From assembly GCA_947625125.1 (NCBI GenBank), contig CANQNF010000027.1:1-36716 (forward strand): DNA of 36,716 nucleotides. Direction: 5' to 3'. The position numbers and the translations under genes are program-made. The notes beneath the pieces were generated by a model. The model worked only from the letters and a program-made list of their open reading frames with translations, was not told the DNA's origin and ran no database searches. This DNA is from an uncultured Clostridia bacterium. Lineage in GTDB: Bacteria; Bacillota; Clostridia; Oscillospirales; Ruminococcaceae. Shown here piece after piece: positions 30,376 to 36,716 of this stretch (the stretch's first letter is position 1; every line of letters starts with the position of its first letter).

Positions 30376-31716
30376 ATGCCACAGGTACAGGGTATAGGTA
30401 ACACTTGGAATTTACCCAACTATGCGGGTGAACTCTTTACGGCTGACCCCACGCAGACCCCGTTTCTTTCCATGATCGGCGGTTTAACCGGGGGCAGACA
30501 GACAAACAATTTTGAATTCCCTACAGCGGTTCTTTATGACTTCCCGCCCGCAGGACAGCCGGAAATTTCCGAAATGGATTCCGCAGTTGCCCCGAAAGCG
30601 GCTCATATCGCAAGGGAACAGGAAAAGAACGTTGTTCAGATTCATCAGGAAGTGATTGATCTGACATACGCGAAAATGTCCAACACGGGAAGAATGACCG
30701 GGCTGAATACAGCAGGACAGACGGCGAACCCCGGCGATGAAAAGGCTTGGCAGATTCAACAGAAGCTCGTTAAAATCGCCCGCGACGTTGAATATTCCTT
30801 CCTTCAGGGCAAGTATCAAATCGCGGATTCTGCTACAAAGGCAAATAAAACCCGCGGTATGATCGAACTTTGCACTTCGCCCGCGGGAAATCACATCGCG
30901 GCGGGCGGTGAAGTTCTGGATAAAGATATGCTTAAACAGCTTTTCCGTGATATGGCTGATAACGGCGCATATTTCGGGAAGATGGTTCTGTTTTGCGGCG
31001 CGTATCTTAAACAGGCTATTACCGATCTGTATGCCGAACAGTTCAGGGCGCAGATGCAGACTACACAGAACGTCGGTGGTATGAATATTACCGAAATCGA
31101 AACCGATTTCTTCAAGATGGGCGTTGCTTGGGATCGCTTCATGCCTTCCGACGCTATTCTGATCGCAGATATGGCGCATATCGCCCCCGTTTTTGAAGCC
31201 GTTCCCGGCAAGGGCGTTCTTTTTGAAGAACCGCTTGCAAAGGTCGGCGCATCTGACAGAATTCAGATTTACGGTCAGATCGGTTTAGCGCATGGACCGG
31301 CGTTCCTTCACGGTGCAATCACCGGGCTTAAAGCCGAAGGAACAAAACGTATATATGCGCTCGGCGGTATTCCTTCCGGTACAGTTCTTAATAAGCAGCC
31401 TTCTGATCTTGTTGAGAATATGAAGATAAATGCCGATTGTGAAGTTACCGGCGAATTCAAAAACATCAAAGAAGCGTGGACACAGTTTGGAAAAACCAAC
31501 AATACCGGATATTTCTTCCCGCTTACTTTGAAGCAGAAGGGCGAAAAGCTCACAATCAAGACCAACGGCGATATTCCCGAAAAGACCGTTGACTACCCGG
31601 ACGATCAGAACATCGTTGTCAGACTGACAAAGAAAGCTGATTCCGAAGTAGAAACTTTGGTTGACGGCATTTCGCAGGGCAAATTTACGTTCAGGGGCGC
31701 GAAGTTCGCAGAATAA
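30376..31716 (+). CDS. Major capsid protein with C-terminal extra domain
   Basis: The 446-residue protein reads as a DUF5309/SU10-like HK97-fold major capsid protein (TADPTQTPFLSMIGGL, RTFEFPT-like N-arm, SGNTGRMTG, PVFEAVPGKGVLFEEPLAKVGASDRIQIYGQIGLAHGPAFLHGAITGL). The fold seems to end near residue 330. About 110 residues follow (KQPSDLVENMKINADCEVTGEF... KFTFRGAKFAE), beta-rich, which may be an Ig-like decoration domain displayed on the capsid. The gene has AAAGGTAAGG before the ATG and no overlap with its neighbours. Confidence 0.85.
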   Translation: MPQVQGIGNTWNLPNYAGELFTADPTQTPFLSMIGGLTGGRQTNNFEFPTAVLYDFPPAGQPEISEMDSAVAPKAAHIAREQEKNVVQIHQEVIDLTYAKMSNTGRMTGLNTAGQTANPGDEKAWQIQQKLVKIARDVEYSFLQGKYQIADSATKANKTRGMIELCTSPAGNHIAAGGEVLDKDMLKQLFRDMADNGAYFGKMVLFCGAYLKQAITDLYAEQFRAQMQTTQNVGGMNITEIETDFFKMGVAWDRFMPSDAILIADMAHIAPVFEAVPGKGVLFEEPLAKVGASDRIQIYGQIGLAHGPAFLHGAITGLKAEGTKRIYALGGIPSGTVLNKQPSDLVENMKINADCEVTGEFKNIKEAWTQFGKTNNTGYFFPLTLKQKGEKLTIKTNGDIPEKTVDYPDDQNIVVRLTKKADSEVETLVDGISQGKFTFRGAKFAE

Positions 31717-31728
31717 GGCGGTGAAACC

Positions 31729-32118
31729 ATGCTTGAAAGAGTAAAAGAGCGCTTACAATCATTCGGGTATATATTTCAGCCCGGCGACGAAACAATTTTG
31801 TCATTTTGCGTTGAAAAGGTTCGGAACACGATCAAGAATGATTGTAACGTTCCCGATATTCCCGATGGCTTGGTATATATCGCGGTGGACATGGCGGTAG
31901 CTGAATTTTTGAGGGCTAAAAAGACGTTTGCGCCGGAAGATATTGCAGGGCTTGATCTTACAGCCGCCGTTAAACAGTTGCAGATGGGTGATACTTCAAC
32001 CACATTCGCAAGCGGCGACGGAAGTTTGACCGACGAACAAAGGCTTGATAATATTATCAATTACCTTTCGACTTACGGGCGCGACGAATTTTCGTGTTAT
32101 AGGCGGTTAAGATGGTAA
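31729..32118 (+). CDS. Head-tail connector protein
   Basis: The 129-residue protein (MLERVKERLQSFGYIFQPGDETILSFCVEKVRNTIKNDCNVPDIPDGLVYIAVDMAVAEFLRAKKTF) is the helical head-completion protein of SPP1 gp15/HK97 gp6 type that binds under the portal. AAGGCGGTGAAACC precedes the ATG. It overlaps the next gene by seven bases. Confidence 0.78.
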   Translation: MLERVKERLQSFGYIFQPGDETILSFCVEKVRNTIKNDCNVPDIPDGLVYIAVDMAVAEFLRAKKTFAPEDIAGLDLTAAVKQLQMGDTSTTFASGDGSLTDEQRLDNIINYLSTYGRDEFSCYRRLRW

Positions 32119-32498
32119 ACATTATCAATAAAGCTCGACAGGCGGCGCGGAAAGCGTATGAAGCTGTTTATTATGAAGGCTTATGTACGGTTACGGAACA
32201 CAAAGTTGTAACAGACGATGCGACTAAAATCAGCGGACACAAAGAAGTTGTCGTTTTGGAAAATCAGCCTTGCCGATTGTCCTTTGAAAAGATAACTTCA
32301 ACCAATCAGACTGATACCGCCGCGATTCAAACGCAAGGCGTTAAATTATTTTTAGCCCCCGAAATTGTGATTCAGCCGGGATCAAAGATAACCGTTACAC
32401 AAAATTCGGTTACAGCCGATTATACACGAAGCGGAGTACCCGCAATATACCCCACACATCAAGAAATTACACTTGAACTGTTTAAGGGGTGGGCGTAG
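32112..32498 (+). CDS. Head-closure/stopper-like protein
   Basis: The 128-residue, mostly beta protein (INKARQAARKAYEAVYYEGLCTVTEHK... ENQPCRLSFEKI... PGSKITVTQNSVTADYTRSGVPAIYPTHQEITLE) has the size and fold pattern of SPP1 gp16-like head-closure proteins. Position between connector and HK97 gp10-like protein supports this. Confidence 0.68.
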   Translation: MVNIINKARQAARKAYEAVYYEGLCTVTEHKVVTDDATKISGHKEVVVLENQPCRLSFEKITSTNQTDTAAIQTQGVKLFLAPEIVIQPGSKITVTQNSVTADYTRSGVPAIYPTHQEITLELFKGWA

Positions 32499-32500
32499 AT

Positions 32501-32989
32501 ATGCCAAAGATGGGGAAATTTTCGGCAAGCGATTTGAAAAAACTTCAAAACAAGTTGAACAAATTGAAAAAAGCTGATGTAGACGCTTTTGTAGAAGCTT
32601 GCGCCAAAGAACTTACCGCCCGGCTTTTGGCGAAAGTGATTAAACGAACCCCGGTGGGGCAATATCCCGCTGAATCCGGCAAAATGGGCGGTACTTTACG
32701 GCGCGGGTGGACTTCAAAATCACACACCGACGCGGCAAGTGGAAGCAGCGCAAGCGCGACGGCGTATGCTAATTCATTGACAATCAATCATGTTGGCAAT
32801 ATGCTGATTATTGAGGTTGTAAACCCGGTAGAATATGCTTCTTACGTCGAATACGGGCATCGAACCGCCAATCATGACGGTTGGGTGACAGGTCGATTTA
32901 TGCTTACTATTTCGGAACAGGAAATTCAAGATATTGCCCCCCATGTTCTTGAAGCAAAAATCAAAAAGTTTTTATCAGGGGTGACGTGA
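32501..32989 (+). CDS. HK97 gp10-like tail-completion protein
   Basis: The 162-residue protein has the gp10-type sequence ELTARLLAKVIKRTPVGQYPAESGKMGGTLRRGWT... VVNPVEYASYVEYGHRTANHDGWVTGRFML. This family joins the connector to the tail. The ATG at 32501 is preferred over a GTG at 32489, because AAGGGGTGGG lies upstream of it. Confidence 0.88.
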   Translation: MPKMGKFSASDLKKLQNKLNKLKKADVDAFVEACAKELTARLLAKVIKRTPVGQYPAESGKMGGTLRRGWTSKSHTDAASGSSASATAYANSLTINHVGNMLIIEVVNPVEYASYVEYGHRTANHDGWVTGRFMLTISEQEIQDIAPHVLEAKIKKFLSGVT

Positions 32990-33447
32990 TGATAGAATTC
33001 ATAATAAACGCTATCGCCCTTGCTATTAACAAAAAATTCGGCGATAGCTACAAAATTTATAAAGATGAAATTAAGCAGGGATTACAAGAACCTTGCTTTT
33101 TCATTTGTTGCTTAAATCCAACGAACGACTTATTCCGCGATAGGCGTTATTTTCGTAAGAATTCCTTTGTGATTCAATATTTCCCGCTCGACAAACTTTC
33201 CCCCAAAGCTGAATGTAACGCGGTTGCAGATGCGTTATATCTTTGCTTAGAGTGGATAACGGTAAACGGTGATCTTACAATGGGCACAAAGATGAATTAC
33301 GAAATCGTTGATGGAATATTAAACTTTTTCATAAATTATGATATGTTCATGATTGTGGAAAATGAAACTGTTCCTATGGAAATTTTATCTATACAAACAA
33401 CTGAAAAGGAAGTGAAGCAAAATGGCAACCAAAAAGGCATCGAATAA
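32989..33447 (+). CDS. Tail terminator-like protein
   Basis: The 152-residue protein (MIEFIINAIALAINKKFGDSYKIYKDEIKQGLQEPCFFICCLNPTNDLFRDRRYFRKNSFVIQYFPLD) resembles tail-terminator proteins found after gp10 in contractile phages (DUF6838-like). The TGATG overlap with the previous gene favours the ATG at 32989. Confidence 0.7.
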   Translation: MIEFIINAIALAINKKFGDSYKIYKDEIKQGLQEPCFFICCLNPTNDLFRDRRYFRKNSFVIQYFPLDKLSPKAECNAVADALYLCLEWITVNGDLTMGTKMNYEIVDGILNFFINYDMFMIVENETVPMEILSIQTTEKEVKQNGNQKGIE

Positions 33448-33634
33448 CGTTGTAGAGGTAGTAAGCGAAGTCGGCTATGAAAAGTCGCAGTTTGTTGTAA
33501 GCTCGCGTTATTCACGTCGAAAAGACTTGCTATCCGCACTTCTTGAAGATGGGAAGAAATACACCCCTTCACAGGTCGATGCGCTTATCAAGGAATTTGA
33601 CAAAAAAGATTTTACAGAAAGGAAAGGTGAATAA
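33422..33634 (+). CDS. Small structural or chaperone protein, 70 residues
   Basis: Overlaps the terminator-like gene by 26 bases. The product (MATKKASNNVVEVVSEVGYEKSQFVVSSRYSRRKDLLSALLEDGKKYTPSQVDALIKEFDKKDF) looks like the small YqbF-like proteins before sheath genes in PBSX-type phages. Function not known. Confidence 0.62.
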   Translation: MATKKASNNVVEVVSEVGYEKSQFVVSSRYSRRKDLLSALLEDGKKYTPSQVDALIKEFDKKDFTERKGE

Positions 33635-33637
33635 AAA

Positions 33638-34948
33638 ATGGCTCTTGGCGGTGGAACATTTATCACGCAGAATAAAGTTTTACCCGGCACTTATATCAAT
33701 TTTGTTTCAGTGGCAAAAGCTTCGGCGACGCTTTCGGATCGCGGCGTTGTTACCATGCCGCTTGAACTGGATTGGGGTGCAGACGGAGAAATTTTTGAAG
33801 TAACGAACGGCGATTTTGAAAAGAACAGCATGAAATACTTCGGTCACGCCTATACCGATCCCGAAATGAAGGGCTTGCGCGATCTTTTCAAAAATGCAAC
33901 GCTGTTATATGCTTATAAGCTTAACAGCGGCGGCAAAAAAGCAAGCTGTAACTTCGCAACGGCGAAGTATGCAGGGAAGCGCGGCAACGATTTGAAGATC
34001 GTCATTCAGGCGAATCTTGACGATCCCAAACAGTTTGATTGTTATACCTATCTCGGAACAGAAGTGGTTGATATGCAGACCGTATCTTCTGCTTCCGGCT
34101 TGGTAGACAATGATTATGTTGACTTCAAGCAGGACACTACGCTTCTTGTAACCGCGTCTACCCCTCTTACCGGGGGTGATAACGGAACGGTTGAGGGAAC
34201 AGCTTATCAGAAGTATCTCGATAAAGTTGAATCGTATTCCTTCAACGCTATGGGTGTTGTAACTACCGACAACACTATAAAATCACTTTTCGCTTCATTT
34301 TGCAAGAGATTACGCGATGAGGTGGGAATGAAATTTCAGCTTGTTCTATACGATTATACAAGCCCCGATTATATGGGCTGTATCAGCCTTAAAAACGCTG
34401 TTACTGATCCCGATTGCAGCCCGGCATCCGGTGTATATTGGGTGACTGGCGCACAGGGCGGTTGCGCGGTCAACAAATCGTTGCAGAACAAGAAGTATGA
34501 TGGTGAATACACCTTCAATCTCGATTACACACAAAGCGATCTAACAAAGGCTATTCAGGCGGGCGAATTCGTCTTCCACAGCGTCAGCGGCGTTCCGCGT
34601 GTACTCGACGATATAAACACTATGGTTACAACTACCGACACTTGCGGCGACGTTTTCAAAGACAATCAGACTATCCGCGTTTGCGATCAGATCGCTAACG
34701 ATGTTGCGGTTGTCTTCGCCACAAAGTATCTCGGTGTTGTTCCCAATGATGAAGCCGGCAGAATTGCGCTTTGGTCGGATATTTGCAAGCTTCATCAGAA
34801 ATTACAGACTATCCGCGCTATTCAGAAGTTTGAAGACACTGATATTACAGTTGCGGAAGGCGACACAAAGAAATCGGTCGTTGTTGAAGATGCTATCAAT
34901 GTTGTAAACGCGATGGGCAAGCTTTACATGACTGTTTCTGTATCATAA
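33638..34948 (+). CDS. Contractile tail sheath protein (XkdK-like)
   Basis: The 436-residue protein is a tail sheath of the PBSX/XkdK type: N-terminal KVLPGTYINFVSVAKASATLSDRGVVTMPLELDWG, a central beta domain, and a C-terminal block with VFHSVSGVPRVLDDINTMVTT and IRVCDQIANDVAVVFATKYLG. The sheath surrounds the tube and contracts at infection. It makes this phage a myovirus. AAAGGAAAGGTG precedes the ATG. Confidence 0.93.
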   Translation: MALGGGTFITQNKVLPGTYINFVSVAKASATLSDRGVVTMPLELDWGADGEIFEVTNGDFEKNSMKYFGHAYTDPEMKGLRDLFKNATLLYAYKLNSGGKKASCNFATAKYAGKRGNDLKIVIQANLDDPKQFDCYTYLGTEVVDMQTVSSASGLVDNDYVDFKQDTTLLVTASTPLTGGDNGTVEGTAYQKYLDKVESYSFNAMGVVTTDNTIKSLFASFCKRLRDEVGMKFQLVLYDYTSPDYMGCISLKNAVTDPDCSPASGVYWVTGAQGGCAVNKSLQNKKYDGEYTFNLDYTQSDLTKAIQAGEFVFHSVSGVPRVLDDINTMVTTTDTCGDVFKDNQTIRVCDQIANDVAVVFATKYLGVVPNDEAGRIALWSDICKLHQKLQTIRAIQKFEDTDITVAEGDTKKSVVVEDAINVVNAMGKLYMTVSVS

Positions 34949-34964
34949 TAAGGGGGTGTAAACA

Positions 34965-35453
34965 ATGCCGGAACCTATGAACAGGGTTGTAATGAAAAGT
35001 AAGGACACTATTTCTGCAAGGCTTGCAGAGTGTTTCATTACTATCAATGACCGTCGCTATAATTTCATGAACATCATTGATTTTGAAGCGACGATTGACA
35101 AAACAAAGGGCGCTGTTCCCCGCCTTGGTTCTATCATGGTAGGTCACAAATCTTACGCGATGGAAGGCACATTCAGCGGAACAATGCATTATATTCAGTC
35201 GGTGATGCGTGAGCTAATGAAGGATTTCAAGGAAACGGGTGTAGATACCTACTTTGAAATTCAGATAACCAACAACGATCCCGCTTCCGACGCAGGAAGA
35301 CAGACGGTTGTATTTTACGATTGTCTGACCGATGGCGGCGTTCTTTCCAAATTCGACGCGGACGGTGAATATCTCGATGAACCCATTGAAGGAACTTTCG
35401 ACGATTTCAGCATTCCCGAAGATTTTACCGAACTCGCCGGATTCGGAGCATAA
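34965..35453 (+). CDS. Tail tube protein (XkdM-like)
   Basis: The 162-residue protein (NRVVMKSKDTISARLAECFITINDRRYNFMNIIDFEATIDKTKGAVPRLGSIMVGHKSY... DCLTDGGVLSKFDADGEYLDEPIEGTFDDFSIPEDF) matches the XkdM inner tube of PBSX-type contractile tails. AAGGGGGTGTAAACA precedes the ATG. It is followed by a very stable stem-loop. Confidence 0.92.
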   Translation: MPEPMNRVVMKSKDTISARLAECFITINDRRYNFMNIIDFEATIDKTKGAVPRLGSIMVGHKSYAMEGTFSGTMHYIQSVMRELMKDFKETGVDTYFEIQITNNDPASDAGRQTVVFYDCLTDGGVLSKFDADGEYLDEPIEGTFDDFSIPEDFTELAGFGA

Positions 35454-35473
35454 TAATTAAGAGTTAAGCGGAA

Positions 35474-35514
35474 AGCCGTTCATATAGCGAAATATAAGCG
35501 TTATATGAACGGCT
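35474..35514 (+). other. Stem-loop with 13-bp perfect arms after the tube gene
   Basis: AGCCGTTCATATA (35474-35486) is the exact reverse complement of TATATGAACGGCT (35502-35514) around a 15-base loop. No T-run follows, so it is not a simple terminator. A stable hairpin here would protect the abundant sheath-tube mRNA from decay relative to the chaperone genes. Confidence 0.7.
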
Positions 35515-35550
35515 AACGCGCTCAAAATATGAAATAAAGGAGTAATAACA

Positions 35551-35982
35551 ATGTCTAACTTTTCGCAGTTTATGAAGGCTAACAAGCTTGTCAAGAGTAA
35601 CGAACAATATGCCGCTACAAAGTCTTTGTGTGACGAAAACGGCGTTCCGCTGAAATGGGAGTTCAGACACCTTTCTTCCAAAGAATACGATGCGGTTCGC
35701 GATTCTTGCACTAAAGAAGTACCGATTCCCGGCAAGGCTAATCTTTATCGTCAGAAGGTCAATCCTACTGAATTTTCCCTTAAAGTTGCGGTTGCCGCTA
35801 CGGTTTACCCCGATCTTTACAATGCCGAACTTCAAGATTCTTACGGCGTAAAAACGCCGGAAGAACTTCTTCTTGCTATGGTCGATGATCCCGGTGAATA
35901 CAATGAGCTTATAGCATACATTCAGCGCTTGCAGGGATTCAATATTTCCCTTGATGAGAAGGTCGAAGAAGCAAAAAACTAA
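35551..35982 (+). CDS. Tail assembly chaperone, short form (XkdN-like)
   Basis: The 143-residue protein (MSNFSQFMKANKLVKSNEQYAATKSLCDENGVPLKWEFRHLSSKEYDAVRDSCTKEV...) is the gpG-like tail assembly chaperone of XkdN type. It ends EEAKN-stop, right at an A-AAA-AAC slippery site. It is made by normal translation; a minority of ribosomes shift to give the long form. Confidence 0.9.
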   Translation: MSNFSQFMKANKLVKSNEQYAATKSLCDENGVPLKWEFRHLSSKEYDAVRDSCTKEVPIPGKANLYRQKVNPTEFSLKVAVAATVYPDLYNAELQDSYGVKTPEELLLAMVDDPGEYNELIAYIQRLQGFNISLDEKVEEAKN

Positions 35983-36188
35983 TCGAAGAAGGCGACGGAG
36001 AAGCGAATTACGCTTATTACGCCCTTCACAAATTGCATATTCTACCTTCTACTTTTCTTGAAATGGATATTCAAGAAAAGGCTTTTGTTATCGCGGCAAT
36101 CAAAATGAAGATAGAAAATGATAAAAAAGAAAATAGAAAATTGGAGAATAGCACACATAAGGCAAGAGTTCACAAAAAAAGAAGGTGA
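35551..36188 (+). CDS. Tail assembly chaperone, long form by -1 frameshift
   Basis: Zero-frame codons GCA AAA AAC TAA (35971-35982) contain the heptamer A-AAA-AAC at 35973-35979, the classical -1 slip site. After the shift, reading resumes at 35979 and continues for 69 residues (LIEEGDGEANYAYYALHKLHILPSTFLEMD...) to TGA at 36186-36188, giving 212 residues. The added segment matches the gpGT extension found in long-tailed phages, which contacts the tube and tape measure. Confidence 0.9.
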
Positions 36189-36195
36189 TTAAACA

Positions 36196-36716
36196 GTGGG
36201 TACAATCAAGTCAACGATTGCGTTATATGATTCATTTTCCGCGCCCCTTATGGGGATAACAAACGCGATGAACGCAAGTATGCCGATAATGGATCAGATG
36301 TATGATAAACTTAATCGCCCGATCGCAACAAATACTTATGGAGCGATTCAAGCCCAAATCGACGGTGTGGCAGCGTCGGCGCAAGCGTTGAACAATGAAT
36401 TGAATTCCGTTTCTTCACCTTCTATATCTTATAATCCGGAAACCGGCTTTTCGGGTATGGACGTTCCCGTTACACCCATTGTAACGGAACAGCCGCAAAT
36501 CGACGTTCCCGAACAGATAGATATTCCGGTAAATGCGACGGTAACTGAACAACCCACGTTGGACGTTCCGAACGGTGTTGATATTCCCGTTACGCCGATA
36601 GTTACAGAACAGCCGCAGATTGATGTTCCGGACGCGCTCGACGTTCCCGTTACACCCATTGTAACGGAACAGCCGCAAATCGACGTTCCCGAACAGATAG
36701 ATATTCCGGTAAATGC
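36196..36716 (+). CDS. Tape measure protein, N-terminal part with 20-residue repeats (cut by window edge)
   Basis: GTG start after AAGGTGATTAAACA, frame open to the window end (173 residues and running). The N-terminus (MGTIKSTIALYDSFSAPLMGITNAMNASMPIMDQMYDKLNRP) fits a tape measure just after the tail chaperones. From residue about 88 it becomes a repeat of 20 residues of the form DVPVTPIVTEQPQIDVPEQI, with four copies visible plus a partial fifth. Such Pro/Val/Thr-rich repeats are not usual for tape measures, which are mostly helical. Confidence 0.78.
   Translation, partial: MGTIKSTIALYDSFSAPLMGITNAMNASMPIMDQMYDKLNRPIATNTYGAIQAQIDGVAASAQALNNELNSVSSPSISYNPETGFSGMDVPVTPIVTEQPQIDVPEQIDIPVNATVTEQPTLDVPNGVDIPVTPIVTEQPQIDVPDALDVPVTPIVTEQPQIDVPEQIDIPVN
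36460..36716 (+). repeat. 60-bp tandem repeats in the tape measure gene
   Basis: A repeat of 60 bp (20 codons) runs from 36460 to the window edge. Bases 36460-36536 and 36640-36716 are identical over at least 77 bp at a period of 180 bp, which means the DNA itself, not just the protein, is repeated. Such arrays can change copy number by recombination. Confidence 0.85.

Noticed and set aside
36415-36678. Minus-strand repeat-containing ORF
   Set aside because: It is the mirror of the tape measure repeats and has no ribosome binding site.

Overview
The window is a stretch of Gram-positive, probably clostridial (gut Oscillospirales-like) chromosome interrupted by a degraded mobilisable element, into which a temperate contractile-tailed phage (myovirus morphology) has inserted. 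The taxonomic guess is an inference. It rests on the gene families (MobC of the clostridial type, an XkdK/XkdM-like sheath and tube, SPP1-type packaging genes), on strong G-rich ribosome binding sites with frequent TTG and GTG starts, and on the change from a visibly GC-richer left flank (bases 1-3100) to AT-richer, GAA/AAA-rich phage DNA. The right end of the prophage lies outside the window.

Layout. Bases 1-3094 are a host redox cluster: an aldo/keto reductase fragment, an SDR dehydrogenase, an iron-type alcohol dehydrogenase and a DUF4405-like membrane protein. Bases 3095-5107 are the remains of a mobilisable element: a mobC gene broken by an in-frame amber stop, a possible oriT hairpin, an array of about eight degenerate repeats of roughly 65 bp, a 47-codon ORF, and a strong promoter that fires straight into a hairpin. 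Bases 5108-7567 are the phage lysogeny side, on the minus strand: tyrosine integrase, a glycine-zipper protein and an XRE repressor, with divergent, near mirror-image promoters at 7412-7499. Bases 7568-11334 are a run of small early genes, including a SprT-like zinc protein and a free-standing NrdR-type zinc ribbon.

Bases 11365-20910 form a replication and recombination module: a sliding-clamp-like protein, a SNF2 helicase, a membrane-anchored lytic transglycosylase, a Gp157-like protein, a VRR-NUC nuclease, a RecB-like nuclease fused to a RecA-like ATPase, a DUF669 protein, a small family-B DNA polymerase and a primase/SF3 helicase. Bases 20911-23367 hold a DNA methyltransferase that is out of frame because of an (AG)6 tract, an ADP-ribosylglycohydrolase and a sigma-like late regulator. 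Bases 23428-36716 are the late operon: terminase, portal, a MuF capsid protein fused to an ADP-ribosyltransferase, a scaffold, the major capsid protein, connectors, sheath, tube, tail chaperones made by -1 frameshifting, and a repeat-bearing tape measure.

The most interesting points are these. (1) A virion-associated arginine-type ADP-ribosyltransferase and a DraG/ARH-type hydrolase occur in the same phage, a possible make-and-erase ADP-ribosylation system. (2) A candidate phase-variable phage methyltransferase sits one AG unit away from being in frame. (3) A perfect 34-bp inverted repeat, embedded in arrays of GGTTCAAG motifs, brackets the whole early region (6855-6888 and 22736-22769). No similarity search or folding program was run. 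All calls come from reading the sequence.
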